From assembly GCA_902590505.1 (NCBI GenBank), contig CACIWZ010000001.1, positions 248,001 through 312,000 on the forward strand: 64,000 nucleotides of DNA, given 5' to 3'. The stretch is from an uncultured Pelagibacteraceae bacterium. Its GTDB lineage: Bacteria; Pseudomonadota; Alphaproteobacteria; Pelagibacterales; Pelagibacteraceae. The notes below the pieces were generated by a model. The model worked only from the letters and a program-made list of their open reading frames with translations. It was not told the origin of the DNA and did no database searches. The position numbers and the translations under genes are program-made. Shown here in pieces: positions 45,182-54,995 of the stretch. Each line of letters opens with the position of its first letter. Positions within the stretch are counted from its first letter, which is position 1.

Positions 45182-47830
45182 ATGGAATTTAAAAAATATA
45201 ATCATAGCAAAGAAGAAAAAAAAATCTCAGATTTTTGGATTAAAAAAGGCTTATTCAAACCAAAAAAAAACAAATCAAATAAAAAATTTTCTATAGTAAT
45301 TCCTCCACCTAATGTAACTGGCAGATTACATATGGGACATGCCTTAAACAATAGTCTACAAGATGTTTTAGTTAGATTTAATAGAATGAAAGGCCTCGAA
45401 ACTCTGTGGCAACCAGGAACAGATCATGCTGGAATTGCAACTCAAGCAGTTGTTGAAAATAACCTTTTAAAAGAGGGAATTAAAAAAAATGATTTAGGAA
45501 GAGAAAAATTTATTAAAAAAATATGGGATTGGAAAGATGAATCTGGTGGAATAATTTTAGATCAACTTAAGAAATTAGGTTGTTCGTGTGATTGGTCAAG
45601 AACTAGGTTCACCATGGATAAGGATCTTTCTAAAGCTGTAATTAAAGTTTTTGTTGATCTTCATAAAAACAATCTAATTTACAAGGATAAAAAATTAGTC
45701 AACTGGGATACTAAACTTCAAACTGCTATTTCTGACTTGGAAGTAAACCAAAAAGATGTTCAATCTCAGTTGTATTACATTGATTATACGATAGAGAACT
45801 CAGATCAAAAAATCACTATTGCCACCACCAGACCGGAAACAATGATGGGAGATACAGCGGTTGCTGTAAATCCAAAGGATGAAAGATATGTTAATTTAGT
45901 CGGAAAAAATGTTCTTATTCCAATTGTTAATAGGACTGTCAAAATTATTTCTGACAATTACGCTGATCCGGAACAAGGTTCAGGAGCAGTAAAAATTACA
46001 CCAGCACATGATTTCAATGACTATGAAGTAGGCAAGAGAAATAAATTAGAAATAATAAATATTTTTGAAGAGAATGGTAAAATAAACAAAAATGGTATTA
46101 AAGAGTTTCACGGTTTAGACAGATTTGAAGCAAGAAAACTTATAATTAAAAAATTGAAGGATAAAGGTTCTCTTGTAAAAATCGAAAATATTAAAAATAA
46201 AGTTCCATACGGAGATAGATCAAACACTATAATCGAACCTCTCTTAACAGAGCAATGGTTTGTTGATGCCAAAAAATTATCTAAAAAACCAATTAAGATA
46301 GTTAAAGAGGGCAAAACTACTTTTTTTCCAAGCAACTGGTCAAAAACATTTTTTCAGTGGATGAATGATATTGAGCCTTGGTGTATATCTCGGCAGATTT
46401 GGTGGGGTCATAGAATACCTGCTTGGTATGATGAAAATGGAAATATTTTTGTAGCTGAAAGTGAAAAAGATGCAGTAAAATTAGCAAAGAAAAAAAATAA
46501 AAATAAACAATTTAAATTAAGACAGGAAACAGATGTTTTAGATACTTGGTTTTCATCGGCTCTATGGCCTTTTGCTACTCTTGGATGGCCAAAGAAAACT
46601 GAAGAACTTAATAAATTTTATCCAACTTCAGTTCTTGTTACTGGTTTTGATATAATTTTCTTTTGGGTAGCAAGGATGTTGATGATGGGAAATTATTTTA
46701 GAAAAAATACACCTTTTCATAAAGTATATGTTCATGCCTTGGTAAGGGATGAAAAGGGGCAGAAAATGTCAAAGTCAAAAGGTAATGTGATCGATCCATT
46801 AGATTTAATAAATGAATATGGAGCAGATAGTTTAAGGTTTACTTTAATTTCGATGGCTTCTCCAGGACGAGATGTAAAACTATCAAAAGATAGAGTTACT
46901 GGAAATAGAAACTTTATAACAAAAATTTGGAGCGCGAATAATTTTCTAAAACTTAATAATTGTAAATTAGATAAAAAGATAAATTTGACCTCAATTAAAC
47001 TTCCAATAAACCATTGGATTTACAACGAATTTATAAAAACACAAAATTTAATCACAAAAAACATTGAAATATTTAGGTTTGATGAGGCTGCTAGGTATGC
47101 GTATCAATTTGTTTGGCATTCTTATTGCGATTGGTATTTAGAGTTTTTAAAACCTATTTTTAATTCAAAAAATAAAAATGAAATTAAAGAAGCTAAAGCT
47201 TTCTCATCATTTATGATGGCAAATATTCTTAGAATTCTTCATCCTTTTATCCCTTTTTTCACTGAGAATTTGTGGTCTTTAAATGCTTATAAAAAAATTT
47301 TCAATAATTATTTAATCAATTCCAGTTGGCCAGATTTTAAGACAATTAATAAATTTAGCAAAAATCAAAATAATATAAATGATTTAATTGAAATAATTTC
47401 TAATATTAGATCTACTAAAGCAGAGTTAAAAATTACGCCAAAATTATATTGTGACATATTTTTTGATGATAAATCAGGGAAATTAAAGAAATTGGTAAAT
47501 AAAAATATAAATTTGATAAAACAGGTTGGTAGAGTAAATAATGTCCTTACATCAAAGATAAGAGATAAAAATTCAATAGATATCTTAGTTCTTCAGGAAA
47601 AACTTTCATTAAATTTTAATGAGGATGTAAATTTAGGTTCTCAAAAAGAGAGAATTTTACAAAAAATTCAGACAATTAATAAACAAATCACTAGTTTAAA
47701 TAATAAGCTAAAAAATAAGGCTTATGTGACAAATGCACCTAAAGAGATAGTACAAAACGATAAAAATTTGGTTAAAGAATTAACTATTGAAGATAGAAAA
47801 TTAAGAAGTATTGTGTCTAGTATTAATTAA
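45182..47830 (+). CDS. valS: Valyl-tRNA synthetase
   Basis: Class I synthetase of 882 residues. The HIGH motif appears in PPPNVTGRLHMGHALN (about residues 40-55) and KMSKS in GQKMSKSKGNVIDP; the editing domain has TIATTRPETMMGDTAVAVNP. ARMLMMGNYF and WFVDAKKLSKK are typical of ValRS. A C-terminal coiled coil (about 815-880, rich in Lys and Leu) is present, as expected for the tRNA-binding arm. It begins a downstream run valS-ilvD-manC with no gaps. Valine synthesis by IlvD next to ValS is a metabolic link, perhaps accidental. Confidence 0.97.
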   Translation: MEFKKYNHSKEEKKISDFWIKKGLFKPKKNKSNKKFSIVIPPPNVTGRLHMGHALNNSLQDVLVRFNRMKGLETLWQPGTDHAGIATQAVVENNLLKEGIKKNDLGREKFIKKIWDWKDESGGIILDQLKKLGCSCDWSRTRFTMDKDLSKAVIKVFVDLHKNNLIYKDKKLVNWDTKLQTAISDLEVNQKDVQSQLYYIDYTIENSDQKITIATTRPETMMGDTAVAVNPKDERYVNLVGKNVLIPIVNRTVKIISDNYADPEQGSGAVKITPAHDFNDYEVGKRNKLEIINIFEENGKINKNGIKEFHGLDRFEARKLIIKKLKDKGSLVKIENIKNKVPYGDRSNTIIEPLLTEQWFVDAKKLSKKPIKIVKEGKTTFFPSNWSKTFFQWMNDIEPWCISRQIWWGHRIPAWYDENGNIFVAESEKDAVKLAKKKNKNKQFKLRQETDVLDTWFSSALWPFATLGWPKKTEELNKFYPTSVLVTGFDIIFFWVARMLMMGNYFRKNTPFHKVYVHALVRDEKGQKMSKSKGNVIDPLDLINEYGADSLRFTLISMASPGRDVKLSKDRVTGNRNFITKIWSANNFLKLNNCKLDKKINLTSIKLPINHWIYNEFIKTQNLITKNIEIFRFDEAARYAYQFVWHSYCDWYLEFLKPIFNSKNKNEIKEAKAFSSFMMANILRILHPFIPFFTENLWSLNAYKKIFNNYLINSSWPDFKTINKFSKNQNNINDLIEIISNIRSTKAELKITPKLYCDIFFDDKSGKLKKLVNKNINLIKQVGRVNNVLTSKIRDKNSIDILVLQEKLSLNFNEDVNLGSQKERILQKIQTINKQITSLNNKLKNKAYVTNAPKEIVQNDKNLVKELTIEDRKLRSIVSSIN

Positions 47831-49549
47831 ATGTCTAAAATTGATAAAAAAAAACTACCTAGTCGTCATACCTCATTAGGACCAGATAGAGCTCCTCATA
47901 GATCCTTTTATTATGCAATGGGAGAAACTGAACAGGATGTTGCAAAACCATTTGTAGGAGTTGTATCTACTTGGAATGAAGCTGCACCTTGCAATACAGC
48001 TTTAATGAGACAGGCCCAATCAGTTAAAAAAGGTGTGAAACAATCTGGAGGAACGCCACGAGAATTTTGTACGATAACCGTAACTGACGGGATTGCTATG
48101 GGTCACGAAGGTATGAAATCGTCATTGATTTCTAGAGAAGTAATAGCTGACTCAGCCGAACTTACAGTGAGAGGACATTGCTACGATGCACTAGTAGGTA
48201 TCGCTGGATGTGATAAATCACTACCAGGTTTGATGATGTCTATGTTGAGATTAAATGTGCCTAGTGTTTTTATTTATGGAGGGTCAATTTTGCCTGGAAA
48301 ATTTAAGGGGAAAGACGTAACAGTTGTAGATGTATTTGAAGCTGTAGGAAAACACTCATCAGGACAAATGTCAGCAGAGGAGTTAAGAGAGCTTGAATTG
48401 GTGGCGTGTCCAAGTGCTGGAGCTTGCGGTGGTCAATTTACCGCTAACACTATGGCATGTGTCTCCGAAGCGATAGGATTAGCTTTGCCTTATTCAGCTG
48501 GAACACCAGCTCCTTACGAAGAGAGAGATAAGTATGCTTTTGAAAGTGGTTTAGCTGTCATGAATTTATTAGAAAAAAAGATTAAACCGAGAGAAATAGT
48601 AACAAAAAAATCTTTAGAAAATGCAGCTACAATTGTTGCTGCAACTGGCGGTTCCACAAATGCAGCCCTTCATTTACCTGCATTAGCGAATGAAATAGGT
48701 GTAAAATTCGATCTGATGGATGTAGCGAAAATATTCAAAAAAACACCCTATCTTGCAGATTTAAAACCTGGGGGAAAATATGTTGCTAAAGATATGTGGG
48801 AAGCCGGGGGTGTTCCAATGCTTCTTAAGACTTTGTTTGATGGTGGATATATCCATGGTGATTGTCTAACAGTGACAGGAAAAACAATGAGAGAAAATCT
48901 TAAAAATATTAAATTTAACAAGAATCAAAAAGTTTTAAGAGAATATAATAAACCTTTATCTCCAGATGGAGGTGTTGTTGGATTAAAAGGAAATTTGGCG
49001 CCCGAAGGCGCAATTGTAAAAATAGCAGGTTTAAAAAAATTACAATTTTCAGGAACAGCAAGATGTTTTGATAACGAAGAAGATGCAATGAAAGCTGTAC
49101 AAACAAAAAAGTATAAGGATGGAGATGTAATTATAATAAGATATGAGGGGCCAAGAGGTGGACCAGGCATGCGTGAAATGTTATCGACAACAGGTGCAAT
49201 TTATGGCCAAGGAAAAGGTGAAAAAGTTGCTTTAATAACTGACGGGAGATTTTCTGGTGCAACAAGGGGATTTTGCGTAGGGCATGTTGGGCCAGAGGCT
49301 GCTTTAGGCGGACCAATCGCTTTACTTAAAAATGGAGACAAAATAGATATTGATGCCAAAAAGGGGTCTATAAATGTTAGACTTACTAAAGCACAATTGA
49401 CTGCTAGAAGAAAAAAATGGAAAGCAAAAAAATCTCAATTTGGTTCAGGAACTTTATGGAAGTATGCTCAAACTGTCGGACCAGCTTATCTAGGGGCACC
49501 AACTCATCCTGGTAAGAAAAAAGAAGTAAAAGACTATTCTAAAATTTAA
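47831..49549 (+). CDS. ilvD: Dihydroxyacid dehydratase
   Basis: Fe-S dehydratase acting in the third step of valine, leucine and isoleucine synthesis. The 572-residue sequence has the iron-sulfur cysteines in [19 protein letters not shown] and [18 protein letters not shown], the [14 protein letters not shown] segment, [15 protein letters not shown] and the C-terminal [21 protein letters not shown]. The related 6-phosphogluconate dehydratase (Edd) is less likely, because this pattern is the IlvD type. It starts on the base after the valS stop and its end shares a base with the manC-like start. Confidence 0.95.
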   Translation: MSKIDKKKLPSRHTSLGPDRAPHRSFYYAMGETEQDVAKPFVGVVSTWNEAAPCNTALMRQAQSVKKGVKQSGGTPREFCTITVTDGIAMGHEGMKSSLISREVIADSAELTVRGHCYDALVGIAGCDKSLPGLMMSMLRLNVPSVFIYGGSILPGKFKGKDVTVVDVFEAVGKHSSGQMSAEELRELELVACPSAGACGGQFTANTMACVSEAIGLALPYSAGTPAPYEERDKYAFESGLAVMNLLEKKIKPREIVTKKSLENAATIVAATGGSTNAALHLPALANEIGVKFDLMDVAKIFKKTPYLADLKPGGKYVAKDMWEAGGVPMLLKTLFDGGYIHGDCLTVTGKTMRENLKNIKFNKNQKVLREYNKPLSPDGGVVGLKGNLAPEGAIVKIAGLKKLQFSGTARCFDNEEDAMKAVQTKKYKDGDVIIIRYEGPRGGPGMREMLSTTGAIYGQGKGEKVALITDGRFSGATRGFCVGHVGPEAALGGPIALLKNGDKIDIDAKKGSINVRLTKAQLTARRKKWKAKKSQFGSGTLWKYAQTVGPAYLGAPTHPGKKKEVKDYSKI

Positions 49550-50751
49550 TGAAAATTAGACCAGTTATTTTATGCGGTGGTGCTGGTACAAGGCTTTGGC
49601 CTGATAATAAAAAATATCAAGCTAAACAATTCATAGATTTTGGTGGATGGACATTATTTGGAAGAACTCTTGAAAGGATAAAAAATCCAATATTCGATTA
49701 TCCTATAATCAGTACAAACCTAAAATATTTGAAAGATATTCAAAAACACTTAGAAAACAAACGAATTAAAAAATATAAAATAGTTTTAGAACCAGCAAAA
49801 AAAAACACAGCACCTGCGATTTTAACATCTACAATAATTAAGGAAATACCAGATAAACAACCAGTAATTTTTTTATCTTCAGACCATTTGATTGAAAATA
49901 ATGGAAAATTAAATTTTGAGATCAAAAGACATAAAAAATTTTTAAATGATAGAAATATATTTATTTTTGGAATTAAACCAAAATCGATTTCTGACCAATT
50001 TGGTTATTTTATCACCAGGAGGATAAAAAATTTAAATCAAGTTTCAAGATTTATTGAAAAACCTAATTCAGCTAAAGCTAAAAAAATTGTAGAAAAGGGT
50101 GGATATTGGAATTCAGGTATGTTTTTTTTAAGAAAAGACTCTTTAATAAATAATTTTAAAAAATATCAAAAAAGAATTTATAAAAATTCTTTACTAGCAG
50201 TTAATAAAGGTAAGTATAAAAATAATATTTATTATCTTAATAAAACAGCTTTCATCAAAAATCCCTCTAAATCATTTGATTATGCCATTTTAGAGAAAAC
50301 AAAAAAAATTAATGCAATAAAACTTGATATAAAATGGTCAGATTTAGGAAGTTGGAAGGAAATTCTTTTAATGTTTAAAAAAAATAAAAAAAAATACTTT
50401 AAGAAAAAAAATATTTTTTATAGACCCTGGGGAAGTTATACAAACCTTTATAATGGTAACAATTTTTTAATAAAAGAACTAAATGTCAAGTCCAAGGGTG
50501 TCCTAAGTTTGCAGAAACACTTTCATAGATCAGAACATTGGTTAATTACACAAGGAGTTCCTAAAATTACTTTAAATAAAAAATCATTTTCAAAAAAACT
50601 TAACGAAACAATTTTTATTCCTAAGGGTGCTATTCATAGAATCCAAAACCCCTATAAAAAAACAGTAAAGATAATGGAAGCCCAACTGGGTTCAATTTTG
50701 AAAGAGACTGATATTGTAAGATACGAGGATATATACGGAAGAGTTAATTAA
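49549..50751 (+). CDS. Mannose-1-phosphate guanylyltransferase / mannose-6-phosphate isomerase type II (compact)
   Basis: A 400-residue protein, shorter than the usual 470 or so. The nucleotidyltransferase domain (1-270) has ILCGGAGTRLWP, LEPAKKNTAPAI, SSDHLI and GYWNSGMFFLRKD; the KWSDLGSW stretch is conserved. A cupin domain (about 285-395) of the PMI-II type follows, with FYRPWGSYTNL, LQKHFHRSEHWLITQG and FIPKGAIHRIQNP. It makes GDP-mannose for surface polysaccharide or mannosylated solutes; the isomerase activity in so compact a protein is not certain. The 3' end overlaps xthA by 8 bp in convergent orientation. Confidence 0.88.
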   Translation: MKIRPVILCGGAGTRLWPDNKKYQAKQFIDFGGWTLFGRTLERIKNPIFDYPIISTNLKYLKDIQKHLENKRIKKYKIVLEPAKKNTAPAILTSTIIKEIPDKQPVIFLSSDHLIENNGKLNFEIKRHKKFLNDRNIFIFGIKPKSISDQFGYFITRRIKNLNQVSRFIEKPNSAKAKKIVEKGGYWNSGMFFLRKDSLINNFKKYQKRIYKNSLLAVNKGKYKNNIYYLNKTAFIKNPSKSFDYAILEKTKKINAIKLDIKWSDLGSWKEILLMFKKNKKKYFKKKNIFYRPWGSYTNLYNGNNFLIKELNVKSKGVLSLQKHFHRSEHWLITQGVPKITLNKKSFSKKLNETIFIPKGAIHRIQNPYKKTVKIMEAQLGSILKETDIVRYEDIYGRVN

Positions 50752-51520
50752 TTTCTAATTCTATTGGTGTATGATCAGAGGGCTTGGTTTTAGATCTGGG
50801 CTTTTTATTAATATTAATAGATGTGACGTTTTCTAAAAGATTATTTGACAATATAAAGTGATCAATTCTCATTCCGTAATTTTTTTGCCACGATCCTGCA
50901 AAATAATCCCAGAATGTATATTCTTGTTTATTTTTATTTTTTAGGCGGTAAATATCATTAAAACCTAAATTTAATATTTCTCGAAATTTCTTCCTTATCT
51001 CTAATTTGCCAAGTGCATCGTTTTCATACCTTTTGAAATCATAAACATCTATTTCTTCAGGAATTATATTAAAATCACCAGCGATTAATATATTTGAATT
51101 TTTACCAAGCTCTTTTTTTATTCTTGTGATAAATTTTTTTAACCAATTTTTTTTATACTCATATTTATCTGTATTAATAGGATTTCCATTTGGCGCATAA
51201 ATATTAATTAGATTTATCTTTTTTTTTTTTAATAGAATTTCTCCCGAAATAATTCTCGCTTGATTTAAATCATCCTTAATAAAATCTTTTTTTAAATTCT
51301 CAATTTTTACTTTAGAGATAATTGCAACACCATTATAGCTTTTTTGACCAAAGACATGAGACTCATATCCAACATTTTTGAAATCTTCATACGGGAAGCT
51401 TTCTTCTTTTGTTTTGATTTCTTGTAAAAATAAAATATCAGGTAATGTATCTTTTATATATTCTAAAATATTAGTAATTCTTGCTCTAACTGAATTAACA
51501 TTCCAAGAGATTATTTTCAT
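50744..51520 (-). CDS. xthA: Exodeoxyribonuclease III family
   Basis: Mg-dependent AP endonuclease and 3' exonuclease of base-excision repair, 258 residues. The exonuclease-endonuclease-phosphatase fold motifs are clear: MKIISWNVNSVRARI at the N terminus, FLQEIKTKEE, NIYAPNGNP, ILIAGDFNIIPEEID and the C-terminal SDHTPIELE. The ATG at 51520 is chosen because it starts the family N terminus and overlaps the erpA-like stop (TAATG); an upstream in-frame start would add ten unmatched residues. Confidence 0.93.
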   Translation of the reverse strand: MKIISWNVNSVRARITNILEYIKDTLPDILFLQEIKTKEESFPYEDFKNVGYESHVFGQKSYNGVAIISKVKIENLKKDFIKDDLNQARIISGEILLKKKKINLINIYAPNGNPINTDKYEYKKNWLKKFITRIKKELGKNSNILIAGDFNIIPEEIDVYDFKRYENDALGKLEIRKKFREILNLGFNDIYRLKNKNKQEYTFWDYFAGSWQKNYGMRIDHFILSNNLLENVTSININKKPRSKTKPSDHTPIELEIN

Positions 51521-51834
51521 TAAGCAGAGAAAGATAAACCGCAACCACACGAAGATGTCGCTTTAGGATTATTTATCGTAAAAGACTCTCCAATCATCTC
51601 TTTTTTGAAATCTACTGTAGATCCAGATATTATTTCAAGTGAGGCTTTATCGATTATAGTTCGATCAAATAAAATATCATCTTTTTCTAGGTTATTGTCA
51701 AAACTAAAGTTATATTTATATCCCGAACATCCTCCACCTTGTACTGCAATTCTAAAATATTTTTTTTCTTCACTTTTCGTGATTTTCTTTATCTGGTTTT
51801 TGGCTCTGTCTGTAAATTCTAATTTTTTTTCCAT
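51520..51834 (-). CDS. erpA: Iron-sulfur cluster insertion protein (ErpA/IscA type)
   Basis: A-type Fe-S carrier of 104 residues. The three conserved cysteines are present, the first in VQGGGCSGYKYNF and the last two in SSCGCGLSFSA at the C terminus. The family start FTDRAKNQIKKI is also visible. It passes Fe-S clusters to apo-enzymes, relevant here to LipA and IlvD. It is paired with xthA, and divergent from dgt with a 31-bp gap, an arrangement common to alphaproteobacteria. ErpA, IscA and SufA are hard to tell apart, so the symbol is tentative. Confidence 0.88.
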   Translation of the reverse strand: MEKKLEFTDRAKNQIKKITKSEEKKYFRIAVQGGGCSGYKYNFSFDNNLEKDDILFDRTIIDKASLEIISGSTVDFKKEMIGESFTINNPKATSSCGCGLSFSA

Positions 51835-51865
51835 TATTATCTAGTATATATTCTATATAGTTAGC

Positions 51866-53005
51866 ATGCAAAAAAATTCAATCAAATCATTATCTAAATT
51901 AGCTGTTCCATTGAAATCTAAAGGAAGGTTTTTTAAAGAGAAAAAAACTCCTTTAAGATCAGATTTTCAACGAGATAGAGATAGAATAATACACTCTACA
52001 GCATTTAGAAGGCTAAAACATAAGACACAGGTATTTATAAATACTTCTGGAGATCATTTTAGAACCAGAATTACTCATTCTTTAGAAGTAGCACAAATAG
52101 CTAGAACTTTATCCAAATTTTTTAATTTAAATGAAGACTTATGTGAAACATTAAGTTTGGCTCATGATTTAGGTCATACACCTTTCGGACATGCTGGTGA
52201 AGATGCTCTTAATGAATGTATGAGGAATTTTGGCGGCTTTGATCACAATATTCAAACCATTAGAACTATTTTATTTCTAGAAAATAGATATTACGAATTT
52301 AAAGGTCTTAATCTAACAATAGAAACTTTAGATGGTTTATTAAAACATAATGGGCCAATTAAAAATTTAAAAAAATATAATAAAATTTTAGGAAAGAACT
52401 ATTTTAAAAATAAAATTAAATTTTCTTTAAGTCCATCTTTAGAGGCTCAAATAGCATCAATATCAGACGACATAGCTTACAATAGCCATGATCTTGAGGA
52501 TGGTTTAAAATCAAACTTATTTAATATTAAAGATCTTAAAAATATTCCAATTTTAAAAAATATCATTTTAAAACATCAAAAGAAAATCAAAAAATTCTCT
52601 TTAGACTTGGTTATAAGACAAATAATTAGAGAAATAATTAATGAAATGGTAAAGGATATAATTAAAACCACAAAAAAAAACATCAAAAAATATAATGTTT
52701 CAAATTTAAACGACGTATATAAATCAAAACATCCTATCGTAGCTTTTTCAAAAAAAATGAAACTTTTTGATAAAAAAATTAAAGGTTTCTTAAGAAAAAA
52801 AATGTATTACCATAAAAATGTAAAATCAAACACAAATAAGGGTAAAAAAATTATTAATAAATTGTTTTTATCTATTAAAAAAAATCCAGCTAGATATATA
52901 AATGTTAGTAAGTATGATAAATCAAATATTGCTAGATCGATTTGTGATTTTATAGCTGGCATGACTGATAGATATGCAATAAATCTGTATAATAAAATAA
53001 AATGA
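51866..53005 (+). CDS. dgt: dGTP triphosphohydrolase-like HD protein
   Basis: HD-superfamily phosphohydrolase of 379 residues, which removes triphosphate from dNTPs. Motifs are RDRDRIIHSTAFRRLKHKTQV, then FRTRITHSLEVAQIARTL (metal His), LAHDLGHTPFGHAGEDAL (the HD pair) and SDDIAYNSHDLEDGL. The size matches the short, non-E. coli type found in alphaproteobacteria, where dgt comes before argS, as here (4-bp overlap). Substrate range may extend beyond dGTP. Confidence 0.93.
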   Translation: MQKNSIKSLSKLAVPLKSKGRFFKEKKTPLRSDFQRDRDRIIHSTAFRRLKHKTQVFINTSGDHFRTRITHSLEVAQIARTLSKFFNLNEDLCETLSLAHDLGHTPFGHAGEDALNECMRNFGGFDHNIQTIRTILFLENRYYEFKGLNLTIETLDGLLKHNGPIKNLKKYNKILGKNYFKNKIKFSLSPSLEAQIASISDDIAYNSHDLEDGLKSNLFNIKDLKNIPILKNIILKHQKKIKKFSLDLVIRQIIREIINEMVKDIIKTTKKNIKKYNVSNLNDVYKSKHPIVAFSKKMKLFDKKIKGFLRKKMYYHKNVKSNTNKGKKIINKLFLSIKKNPARYINVSKYDKSNIARSICDFIAGMTDRYAINLYNKIK

Positions 53006-54726
53006 ATATTTTTGATAACTATTTGTTAATAATTACTAAAATTATTTTAAAAAATAAGGAGTCACTAAATCTTAATAATCTTAAAAATTTGGAAAATGTT
53101 AATATAGAAGTCCCTCCTAAACATTTTAATTTTGATCTTTCGACAAATATTTCATTAGTATTATCTAAGATAAATAAGATAAATCCAAATGATTTAGCCA
53201 AAAGTATCAAGGACTTACTATTAAAAAATATAAGTCACTTTGAAAAAATTGAAGTTGCGAAGCCTGGCTTCTTAAATATAAAATTATCAAAAGAAGGTAT
53301 TGTAACTAATATAAATAGTATCTTAAAAGATAGAGATACTTATGGATCAAAAAAACTAAATAAGAAATATAACTTAGAGTTTGTTTCCGCTAATCCAACA
53401 GGCCCATTACATGTTGGACATTGTAGAGGAGCAATATTCGGAGATGTTCTTTCAAATTTATTAATTTTTAATGGAAATAAGGTAACAAAGGAATATTATA
53501 TAAATGATTATGGAAATCAAATTGATAATTTTGTCGAGTCAGTTTATTTAAGAATTAGAGAAATTAAATTTAATGAAAAATTTCCTTTCAAAAAAAATTT
53601 ATATCCTGGTGATTATATAAAGGAAATAGCCTTAAATATATTAGAAAATCATAAAAAAATTAAATTTGATAATTTTAAAGATTGCTTTGAAGAACTTAAA
53701 AAACTTTCTTTAGAAGGATCAATGTCTTTAATAAAAAAAGATTTAAAACATCTTGGTATATCCCATGATAATTTTTTTTCAGAAACGGAACTTGTAAAAA
53801 AAGATTTGGTAAATAAAACAATTAAAATACTTCAAAGTAAAAATTATGTAAAAGAAGGATATCTTGATCCACCAAAAGGTGAACCTTCAAAAAATTGGAA
53901 AAAAGTAAAAAGACTTATCTTTAAATCAACTGAATTTGGAGATGATTTAGATAGAGCTTTACAAAAAAATGACGGATCTTGGACATATTTCGCTAATGAT
54001 GTTGCTTACCACTCATATAAAATAAATAGAAAATTTGATAATTTAATCAATATTCTTGGAGCAGATCATACTGGATATATAAAAAGAATTTCTGCTGCTG
54101 TATCTGCTTTGTCCGATAAAAAAGTAAAATTTAATTGTAAAGTTTGTCAATTAGTAAAACTTTATAAAAATGGCAAACCCTTTAAAATGTCTAAAAGAGC
54201 AGGTGACTTCATTACAGTAGAAGATTTATTAGGCGAGGTAAATAAAGATGCTATAAGATTTATGATGCTTAATAGAAGTAATGATGCAGAATTAGACTTC
54301 GATTTTGAAAAGGTGAAAGAAAAGACAAAAGAAAACCCAGTTTATTATGTACAATATGCGTATGCTAGGATTAATTCGATTATAAGAACTCTTAAGAAGA
54401 AATTAAGTGATAAAATTTTAATAGATAACAGGTCATTTAATCCCAATGAATACGAGAAAAAAATATTAAGAAAAATATTTGAGTGGCCGAAAATAATCGA
54501 GTCAGCTTCTTATAAATTTGAACCACATAAAATTCCTTTTTATTTATATGAACTTTCAACTCTTTTCCACTCATATTGGAGTAAAGGAAATGAAGACAAA
54601 AATTATAGATTTCTAGATAATGATAAGGTCAAAAGATTAGAGACTCTAGCATTTATTTACTTGACTGCAATAGTAATTAAAAATGGAATGAATATTCTTG
54701 GAGTTTCTCTTCCTGAAAAAATGTAA
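53002..54726 (+). CDS. argS: Arginyl-tRNA synthetase
   Basis: Class I synthetase of 574 residues with the N-terminal ArgRS-specific domain (1-110), the HIGH motif in SANPTGPLHVGHCRGA, a KMSKR motif in PFKMSKRAGDFITVEDL, and the DALR anticodon-binding domain (about 455-574) that ends GMNILGVSLPEKM. The YVQYAYARINSI segment is typical. It overlaps dgt by 4 bp and the following small membrane-protein gene by one base. Confidence 0.97.
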   Translation: MNIFDNYLLIITKIILKNKESLNLNNLKNLENVNIEVPPKHFNFDLSTNISLVLSKINKINPNDLAKSIKDLLLKNISHFEKIEVAKPGFLNIKLSKEGIVTNINSILKDRDTYGSKKLNKKYNLEFVSANPTGPLHVGHCRGAIFGDVLSNLLIFNGNKVTKEYYINDYGNQIDNFVESVYLRIREIKFNEKFPFKKNLYPGDYIKEIALNILENHKKIKFDNFKDCFEELKKLSLEGSMSLIKKDLKHLGISHDNFFSETELVKKDLVNKTIKILQSKNYVKEGYLDPPKGEPSKNWKKVKRLIFKSTEFGDDLDRALQKNDGSWTYFANDVAYHSYKINRKFDNLINILGADHTGYIKRISAAVSALSDKKVKFNCKVCQLVKLYKNGKPFKMSKRAGDFITVEDLLGEVNKDAIRFMMLNRSNDAELDFDFEKVKEKTKENPVYYVQYAYARINSIIRTLKKKLSDKILIDNRSFNPNEYEKKILRKIFEWPKIIESASYKFEPHKIPFYLYELSTLFHSYWSKGNEDKNYRFLDNDKVKRLETLAFIYLTAIVIKNGMNILGVSLPEKM

Positions 54727-54995
54727 TGTATAAAGTTTTAAACATTTTTATGATATTATTAATCTGTATTTTTATCTTCTTTATTTTTAATTATTATTCC
54801 TCAAATAAAAATTTAAGTAACAAAAATTACAATCGTTTAAACATTGATCAAATAATTAATGAAAAAATAAATAATTTACCAATTCTTGATAATGATACTA
54901 ATAATGTAGTTGAGTTTAATGACTCTTTTGATGATGAAATCAATAATAATAAGAAAAGAAATTTCTGGGATTTGTTTAAAAAAGATGAAAATTAA
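54726..54995 (+). CDS. Short membrane protein in the place of the usual SPOR-domain gene
   Basis: An 89-residue protein with an N-terminal membrane segment (about residues 5-24) followed by an Asn-, Asp- and Lys-rich polar region. In alphaproteobacteria a SPOR-domain protein commonly lies between argS and nagZ; here the membrane anchor and a short spacer are present but no SPOR domain. It starts on the last base of the argS stop and overlaps nagZ by 11 bp, so it is probably translated. It may be a reduced relic or have kept a small role at the envelope; this is inference from position. Confidence 0.62.
   Translation: MYKVLNIFMILLICIFIFFIFNYYSSNKNLSNKNYNRLNIDQIINEKINNLPILDNDTNNVVEFNDSFDDEINNNKKRNFWDLFKKDEN

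Noticed and set aside
49549-50751. ManC-like gene as part of the glycoside importer operon (mannosylglycerate synthesis)
   Set aside because: It is separated from the importer by valS and ilvD and is continuous with those genes; GDP-mannose for surface polysaccharide is the simpler reading. No mannosyl-3-phosphoglycerate synthase is in the window.
54910-54984. Longer 5' end for nagZ
   Set aside because: The added 25 residues lie inside the preceding gene and match nothing in the family; ATG 54985 starts the conserved sequence.
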